NCBI GenBank assembly: GCA_040752675.1
Contig: JBFMGF010000057.1
Coordinates: forward strand, 22,104-55,696
DNA: 33,593 bases
Origin: Acidobacteriota bacterium
GTDB taxonomy: Bacteria > Acidobacteriota > Polarisedimenticolia > JBFMGF01
Direction: 5' to 3'
How positions within the stretch are numbered: position 1 is the stretch's first letter; every line of letters starts with the position of its first letter. The notes under the pieces were generated by a model. The model searched no databases. It was not told the DNA's origin and saw nothing but the letters and a program-made list of their open reading frames with translations. Both the position numbers and the translations under genes were made by a program. Shown here piece after piece: positions 30,301-33,593 of the stretch.

Positions 30301-32138
30301 TCGACATTGATGACGCCGATCACCTTCTCCTTGACTTTGACCGGAACACACAATTCTGAACCTTTTTGAAATCTGATGGGGATATATCGGTCATCCAGGC
30401 TGGTATCTGGAAGGTTGATGGCTTCCCCCGATCGAGCCACAGCAGCGGTGATTCCCTTGCCCGTATGAATGGGAATTCGAAACCCCTTGGCGATGGGGAA
30501 AATTTCCGTGCTGTCGAAGACGACCAATTCCTGTTTATTGTCATCAACGAGGAGAAAATCGCACACTTCAAAATTCAGAATCTTCCGGGCGGTCTCGAGG
30601 ATCGTGCGGATGATCTGTTCCTCATTGAGGAGGGTGATCATTTTCCGGCTCAGGTCATAGATGCTGGAAATTTTTTCCTGAAGATGTTTCTGCTCCGTGA
30701 TGTCTTTATTCGTCGCCACGAAGTGCGTGATTCGCCCTTTATCATCAAGAACAGGCGTGATGGTGGTCTCCGAATAAAATAGCTCGCCATTCTTCTTGGC
30801 GTTGATGATGATTCCTTTGTATGTCCTTGCGGAGAGAATCGTTTTCCATAAGCGCTCATAAAACGGCTGATCATGCTTTCCTGATTTCAAGATGGCCGGA
30901 GTCTTTCCAATGATTTCCTCCCGGGTATATCCCGTGATCAACTTGAAGGAGGGGTTCACATACTCGATGATTCCCTTCGCATCGGTGATGAGCACCATAT
31001 CGGCTGTTTGCTCGATGGCGTTGGAGAGTTTTTTCAAGGCTTCTTCCGCCTTTTTCCATTGCGTCTTGAGTGTTGCCCTCTCCTTCCAGTGCTTGGCCAG
31101 GGCGCGGGAGGCGAGGGTTTCTTTATAATTTCTATAGAAGACAAGAGAGCCGAATGAAAGGATCAGGACGATCGCCGTGATCAGAAGAAAAGTTTCTTTA
31201 AGCATCTTCCTGGGGAAAGCGATGGCGTAACTGTAAGGGCTGCTAGATACAACGATCCATTTGGCGTTTTCAAATTCCATAGGTGAAAAGGAGGCCAGTT
31301 TCTCTGGCTCCCCATTCATGCGGTAGACGGTCGTCCCCTGGCTTTTTTGAACGATTTGTTCGACATAGTCAAAAGAGATATGACATCGATAACACTCTGG
31401 TTGGACCTGTTGAATGCTGTTGAATTGCATCTCCGGGTGACGGACCTGGAAGAGGAGGATTCCCTTGGAATCGATGATCCACGCATCAAAACTTCTTCTC
31501 AAGCCTAAATCTAAAGCGACTTCCCTGAGGAATCTTTCCATGTCGAGGACCATCACAATGACACCATTGAACTTTTGCCTGGCGGCGGAACGACCCTGAT
31601 CCTGGGCATCCAGATATAAAGGCTTGGCCAGGGCAAGATTTAAATACTTCTTTTTTTCCTGGGGACCAAAATCCGATGGTCCTGCTGTCTCACCCCAGTG
31701 GAAGACCTGTATCTTTTCTATATGTTCACTCTTCTGAGCCCAGCCCCAGAAATGTTCTTTCAGATTCTCCACATCGATGGAAGTCCTGCCGGATGAAAAG
31801 ACCAGATGCCCCCTTTCATCCATGATGAAAACATCTTTGATATAGAGCTTTCTGAAATAGGAGGAGCAATCATGAATGTCGGTTTCCATCTCCTGGTCTT
31901 CGTGACGTTGAATGCTGGGAAACGAAGAGAGCAAGTTCAGACCATGCCTCCTGGCCATGAGAAAATTCTGTATGTTTGTTGATATCTGTTGGGCCAGGAG
32001 GAGCTCGTAATCCTTGAAGTCCTTGATGATCTCATCTCTGCTTTTCCTTTGCAAGTCAAAGGCAAGAAAGATGACCGCTGATAAGAGAAAAACCGTGGTG
32101 ATGAGAATCAAAGGAATCTTCGATTTTCTTATCATCAT
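27387..32138 (-). CDS. Giant hybrid histidine kinase: periplasmic Cache-like sensor with CxxCH, PAS/GAF array, HisKA, HATPase, REC
   Basis: A sensor kinase of about 1583 residues. Order: membrane segment 1 (IPLILITTVFLLSAVIFLAF, about 6-25), a periplasmic Cache-like domain to about 315 containing PECYRCHIS (about 248-256), a c-type haem motif, membrane segment 2 (about 316-337), then PAS (SNAIEQTADMVLITD...), GAF, PAS, GAF and two further PAS domains with PAC tails. Next come HisKA with the phospho-His in GGIAHDFNN (about 1216), HATPase boxes NICMNARDAM, DSGVGMD, DPFFTTKEKGKGTGLGLS, and a C-terminal receiver domain (LIVEDEEALRE, LIILDIGLPRVSGD, VASGY, LQKPY). The start is taken as ATG 32138 after GGGAGCG; nearby ATGs at 32147 and 32135 are possible. 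With the receiver fused, output must go through a separate partner. No DNA-binding response regulator is nearby. Confidence 0.9.
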   Translation of the reverse strand: MMIRKSKIPLILITTVFLLSAVIFLAFDLQRKSRDEIIKDFKDYELLLAQQISTNIQNFLMARRHGLNLLSSFPSIQRHEDQEMETDIHDCSSYFRKLYIKDVFIMDERGHLVFSSGRTSIDVENLKEHFWGWAQKSEHIEKIQVFHWGETAGPSDFGPQEKKKYLNLALAKPLYLDAQDQGRSAARQKFNGVIVMVLDMERFLREVALDLGLRRSFDAWIIDSKGILLFQVRHPEMQFNSIQQVQPECYRCHISFDYVEQIVQKSQGTTVYRMNGEPEKLASFSPMEFENAKWIVVSSSPYSYAIAFPRKMLKETFLLITAIVLILSFGSLVFYRNYKETLASRALAKHWKERATLKTQWKKAEEALKKLSNAIEQTADMVLITDAKGIIEYVNPSFKLITGYTREEIIGKTPAILKSGKHDQPFYERLWKTILSARTYKGIIINAKKNGELFYSETTITPVLDDKGRITHFVATNKDITEQKHLQEKISSIYDLSRKMITLLNEEQIIRTILETARKILNFEVCDFLLVDDNKQELVVFDSTEIFPIAKGFRIPIHTGKGITAAVARSGEAINLPDTSLDDRYIPIRFQKGSELCVPVKVKEKVIGVINVEKGELRAFDEEDELLLSELTSQAAIAMENAHLNKTIIRAKEEWERTFDSVSDLIAIIDTDFRIRRVNKAMADRLGYTPEDMVGMKCYEAIHKEKQPLDFFLHPQLLVDDREHQVEYHIESLGGDFIITASPIYDDQGQVMAFVHLAHDITIRKKAEQALQQKSKGVQLLQEAAIAANMASSVEEAIQTVLDKVCAYSGWPIGHAYIIKETEGKLIPSSLWHFQHPQRFETFRRVTEETSFAPGVGLPGRVWSSGKPAWIKDVNKDPNFPRAKLARDIGVKSGCAFPVLIRTEVVAVLEFFSEQEMEPDESLMQIMVPIGTNLGRVMERKRAEDKLQKSEEKYRTIFENAVMGIFQTTVDGHYITANPTLARIYGYDSPEELMESLKDLNHLYVKPGRREEFIRLVEENDSISRFESEVYRKDGCVIWVSEDARAVRDDRGHLTGFEGTTVDITEHKIAEKALRESEEKYKAAVEESLIGAYIIQEGMFKFVNKRLCEILGYRYDEIVEKLSPLDLTHPDDREVVQTNIENRLRGDIKTAEYEIKAIKKNGEIIPIRVLGNVASYKGKPAIIGTMLDLSKEKILEIQLMRSQKMESLGQLAGGIAHDFNNILGIISGSLDIIQNNDLQEKSKKLINMSMDAVARGSEIVKRLLLFARTEEAKLIPVSLPLVIEDTVKILEHTFEKNISIRTNIQDSNAFIMANKEQLIQAILNICMNARDAMPSGGTLDISLKGIHQKELLQRFSEVPHEEYFALHISDSGVGMDDWTKEHIFDPFFTTKEKGKGTGLGLSIVHGIITRHKGLIDVRSGRGMGTTFSLYLPEASLPSEAPAISGQEGEIEGGRETILIVEDEEALREVLRELLIPLGYRVLEAQDGMEAIALYKDKASSVDLIILDIGLPRVSGDQVFVKLKEINSQVHVLVASGYLETPKKTDLMKLGVKAFLQKPYTLREVAITVRRIMNERQKEMVPQM

Positions 32139-32182
32139 CGCTCCCATATGATTCAAACCCAGGAACTCAAGTTTCTCAATTA

Positions 32183-32210
32183 AATATAATTCCCGTCTAG
32201 AAAAATTCAA
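32183..32210 (-). promoter_or_regulatory. Candidate promoter of the histidine kinase gene
   Basis: On the minus strand TTGAAT (32205-32210) and TATATT (32183-32188) are separated by 16 bp. Transcription would start near 32175, leaving about 37 nt of leader before ATG 32138, which argues against a TTG start at 32210. Confidence 0.45.
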
Positions 32211-32555
32211 ATGAAGCCCAGGCTTGACAACCCTGCTTTTTCTGCCACGGGGATTTCGATCTTTTCATTCAAATGGCCCAGAGGAAGTAAGAAAGCAGCA
32301 ATATGCCTGGATGTTTCAGGGCATCAGAGAGGCGGGATTTTATTGTTATCTCTTGGGAAGAGGCTCCTCTCATCCAGCAGATCGGTATTTTCACCGAAAA
32401 TGGCAATTTCAGAGTGCGTGCTTAGGTCTCTTGCCATCCAACTGGATCGTCAAGGAGCGCGGGGGACCGTTTAAAATAAAAGATTTGAACATGCGATCAA
32501 AAGATTTTTAGAAATTGCTGGCCCGTATTGATCGCATTTCGAAGACACCCTATGC
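32211..32555. other. 345-bp gap without a supported gene
   Basis: Between the kinase promoter and the small secreted-protein gene. Short plus-strand frames (32211-32474, 32224-32511) have no recognisable motifs and no clear ribosome binding site. A 10-bp inverted repeat (32491-32537) is the only structure noticed. Confidence 0.5.
32491..32537 (-). terminator. Inverted repeat downstream of the secreted-protein gene, possible terminator
   Basis: ATGCGATCAA (32491-32500) and TTGATCGCAT (32528-32537) are perfect 10-bp arms around a 27-base loop. On the minus strand the stem follows the stop of the upstream gene by about 18 bases and is followed by a T-rich stretch (TTCAAATCTTTTATTTT). The long loop makes a terminator uncertain. 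Confidence 0.35.
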
Positions 32556-33137
32556 CTAGTAAGGACTTTGTCTGCCATCATCTCCACCAGCAGCGATGGC
32601 AATGCCAATCGCAGCAGCGGACCCGGCCAGAATCGTGGCGACTCCCTTGCCACTCTTGAAGAACGCCTTGGCACCTTTCTTCTCCAGAATCCTGGCGATC
32701 CCGGTCGATTCTTTCTTGAGCACTGGAATCTGAGGCTTCTCTTTTCCCTCCCACCATTCTGCCGGCTGCTCTTCAAAGGAGCTTATGGCAAAGGAGATGG
32801 AAGTCTTCGTGTTGGGAGCAATATTGAGAGCCTGAGTCGAAATGAAGAGCCCTTCTTCCGTTTCCACCGCAATATCATAATAGCCATAGGGGAGATGCTT
32901 CAGTGAATACGACCCTGAAGCATCGGTGGGGATGCTGTTGAAGAGCTTGCCTGACGCGATGTGGTAAGCCTTGACTGTGGCTCCTGCAATGGGAGTTCTG
33001 GCATCGGACGCAAGAACCTTGCCGCGGATTTCAGATGTCCCCTCTTCAGAAAAGGCATGTGTCACCATGAGAAGAAACATCAATAAGAAACACAGAGCCG
33101 TTAACTTTGGAAAAAATCTTCTTGGAAATCTGACCAT
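32556..33137 (-). CDS. Small secreted protein with carboxypeptidase-regulatory-like (CarboxypepD_reg) domain
   Basis: A 193-residue protein with a signal peptide (MVRFPRRFFPKLTALCFLLMFLLMVTHAFS, cleavage near residue 30), then an Ig-like/prealbumin-type domain of about 85 residues: EIRGKVLASDARTPIAGATVKAY, TDASGSYSLKHLPYGYYDIAVET. The C-terminal part has a charged stretch followed by a small-residue hydrophobic segment (VATILAGSAAAIGIAIAAGGDDG, about 165-187) that could anchor it in a membrane. Such domains occur in many secreted proteins of Bacteroidota and Acidobacteriota-like bacteria. ATG 33137 follows AAAGGATGGAAAA. No catalytic residues are seen; function unknown. It stands alone between the kinase and the transposase remnant. 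Confidence 0.85.
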   Translation of the reverse strand: MVRFPRRFFPKLTALCFLLMFLLMVTHAFSEEGTSEIRGKVLASDARTPIAGATVKAYHIASGKLFNSIPTDASGSYSLKHLPYGYYDIAVETEEGLFISTQALNIAPNTKTSISFAISSFEEQPAEWWEGKEKPQIPVLKKESTGIARILEKKGAKAFFKSGKGVATILAGSAAAIGIAIAAGGDDGRQSPY

Positions 33138-33362
33138 TTTTCCATCCTTTTTTATTTTTATAAGTTAAACCAAACAATCCTTGACAGCAAGCTCTCGATA
33201 AAATAGCATGACATCAAAGCAAAAATACTTGTTGATATATTATCAAAAAATCTTTTTTGTGAAGAATTATTTTTCGGGGACGCATCATGGCAGAAATTGA
33301 TTTTTCTGAACGATCCTATCGGAATAAGAGGAACTCCTCAAAGGCAAGGCAATTTTTCTAGC

Positions 33363-33593
33363 TCATCCGACTAATGCGTACCTGGTCTCATGAAGGAAGT
33401 ATAGCCGCAGTTTAAAGTAATCCATATCTCGATATCCGTATGCCTGGCGCTTCAGCACCTTGATTTTATTATTGAGTCCTTCCACCCTTGCTGTTGTCAT
33501 CCGATGATCAAAGTAGTTTAAGATTCCAAAACGATGTTCCTCAAGGGTGTTAGCGAACTTCTCAAGAAGCTCGATTCCGCTGGCCCAGGCTTT
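33363..33593 (-). mobile_element. ISL3-family transposase, C-terminal part (runs off the window)
   Basis: Reading leftwards from the window end, 76 residues are open to a TGA at 33363-33365: KAWASGIELLEKFANTLEEH, FGILNYFDHRMTTARVEGLNN, KIKVLKRQAYGYRDMDYFKL and RLYFLHETRYALVG. The TTARVEGLNNKIK and KRQAYGYRD blocks, with the late catalytic Glu, are the typical end of ISL3-type DDE transposases. The rest is outside the window, so whether the gene is intact is unknown. The terminal inverted repeat should lie between about 33240 and 33362, but none could be recognised by eye without the other end. Confidence 0.9.

Noticed and set aside
32211-32511. Plus-strand frames of 87 and 95 residues before the kinase gene
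   Set aside because: No motifs, no clear ribosome binding site, overlap each other and the kinase promoter; likely chance.

Overview
The window comes from a bacterium with a strongly anaerobic, ferredoxin- and hydrogen-based energy metabolism. Bacterial origin is supported by Shine-Dalgarno-led operons, a penicillin-binding-protein-4 homologue, signal peptides and a hybrid sensor kinase. The mix of Hdr/Mvh/Nuo genes with a secreted trypsin-fold protease carrying Myxococcus-type Cys-rich repeats and a carboxypeptidase-regulatory-like secreted protein resembles Acidobacteriota/Aminicenantes-like or deltaproteobacterial-grade lineages. This placement is inference; no rRNA or marker gene is present.

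Region 1 (1-448) is a broken chimera: a GC-rich NuoF fragment runs in frame, through a TAG, into the C-terminal ferredoxin part of an HdrA. Region 2 (449-875) is an AT-rich control region with a near-consensus sigma70 promoter and two 16-bp TGTGA...CACA palindromes 21 bp apart.

Region 3 (876-15188) is one long plus-strand electron-transfer locus: hdrC, hdrB, an N-terminal half of hdrA, a five-gene signalling block (DRTGG, RsbW-like ATPase, DRTGG, PHP, GHKL ATPase), nuoE, a thioredoxin-like 2Fe-2S protein, a 1027-residue NuoF-NfnB/GltD fusion, a NuoG-HdrA fusion holding the missing C-terminal half of HdrA, then mvhD, mvhG, mvhA, a hydrogenase maturation protease and a small Cys/Trp-rich protein. 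The gene set predicts a complex linking H2, NAD(P)H, ferredoxin and a disulfide-type acceptor at HdrB. The hydrogenase large subunit has an in-frame TGA exactly at the second Cys of its N-terminal RxCGxC motif, so it is probably a selenoprotein with Sec at an unusual nickel ligand. The stretch from about 5.75 to 10.06 kb is clearly more AT-rich than its flanks, and the step falls inside the NuoG-HdrA gene, which suggests a mosaic origin.

Region 4 (15426-20038) holds a secreted protease, korA, an array of degenerate 23-bp repeats, a korB-korC fusion and a small EF-Tu-domain-2-like protein. Region 5 (20051-26958, minus strand) has dacB and a five-gene carbon operon in transcription order: isocitrate/isopropylmalate-type dehydrogenase, HMG-CoA-lyase-like protein (with the usual catalytic Cys replaced by Ser), class III CoA-transferase, and aconitase-type large and small subunits. 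Together with 2-oxoacid:ferredoxin oxidoreductase this suggests 2-oxoacid and acyl-CoA chemistry supplying or using reduced ferredoxin for the hydrogenase locus.

Region 6 (26959-33593, minus strand) has a repeat-bearing intergenic region, a giant multi-PAS/GAF hybrid histidine kinase whose periplasmic sensor carries a CxxCH haem-type motif, a small secreted protein, and the 3' end of an ISL3-type transposase running off the window. No tRNA, rRNA or CRISPR array was seen.
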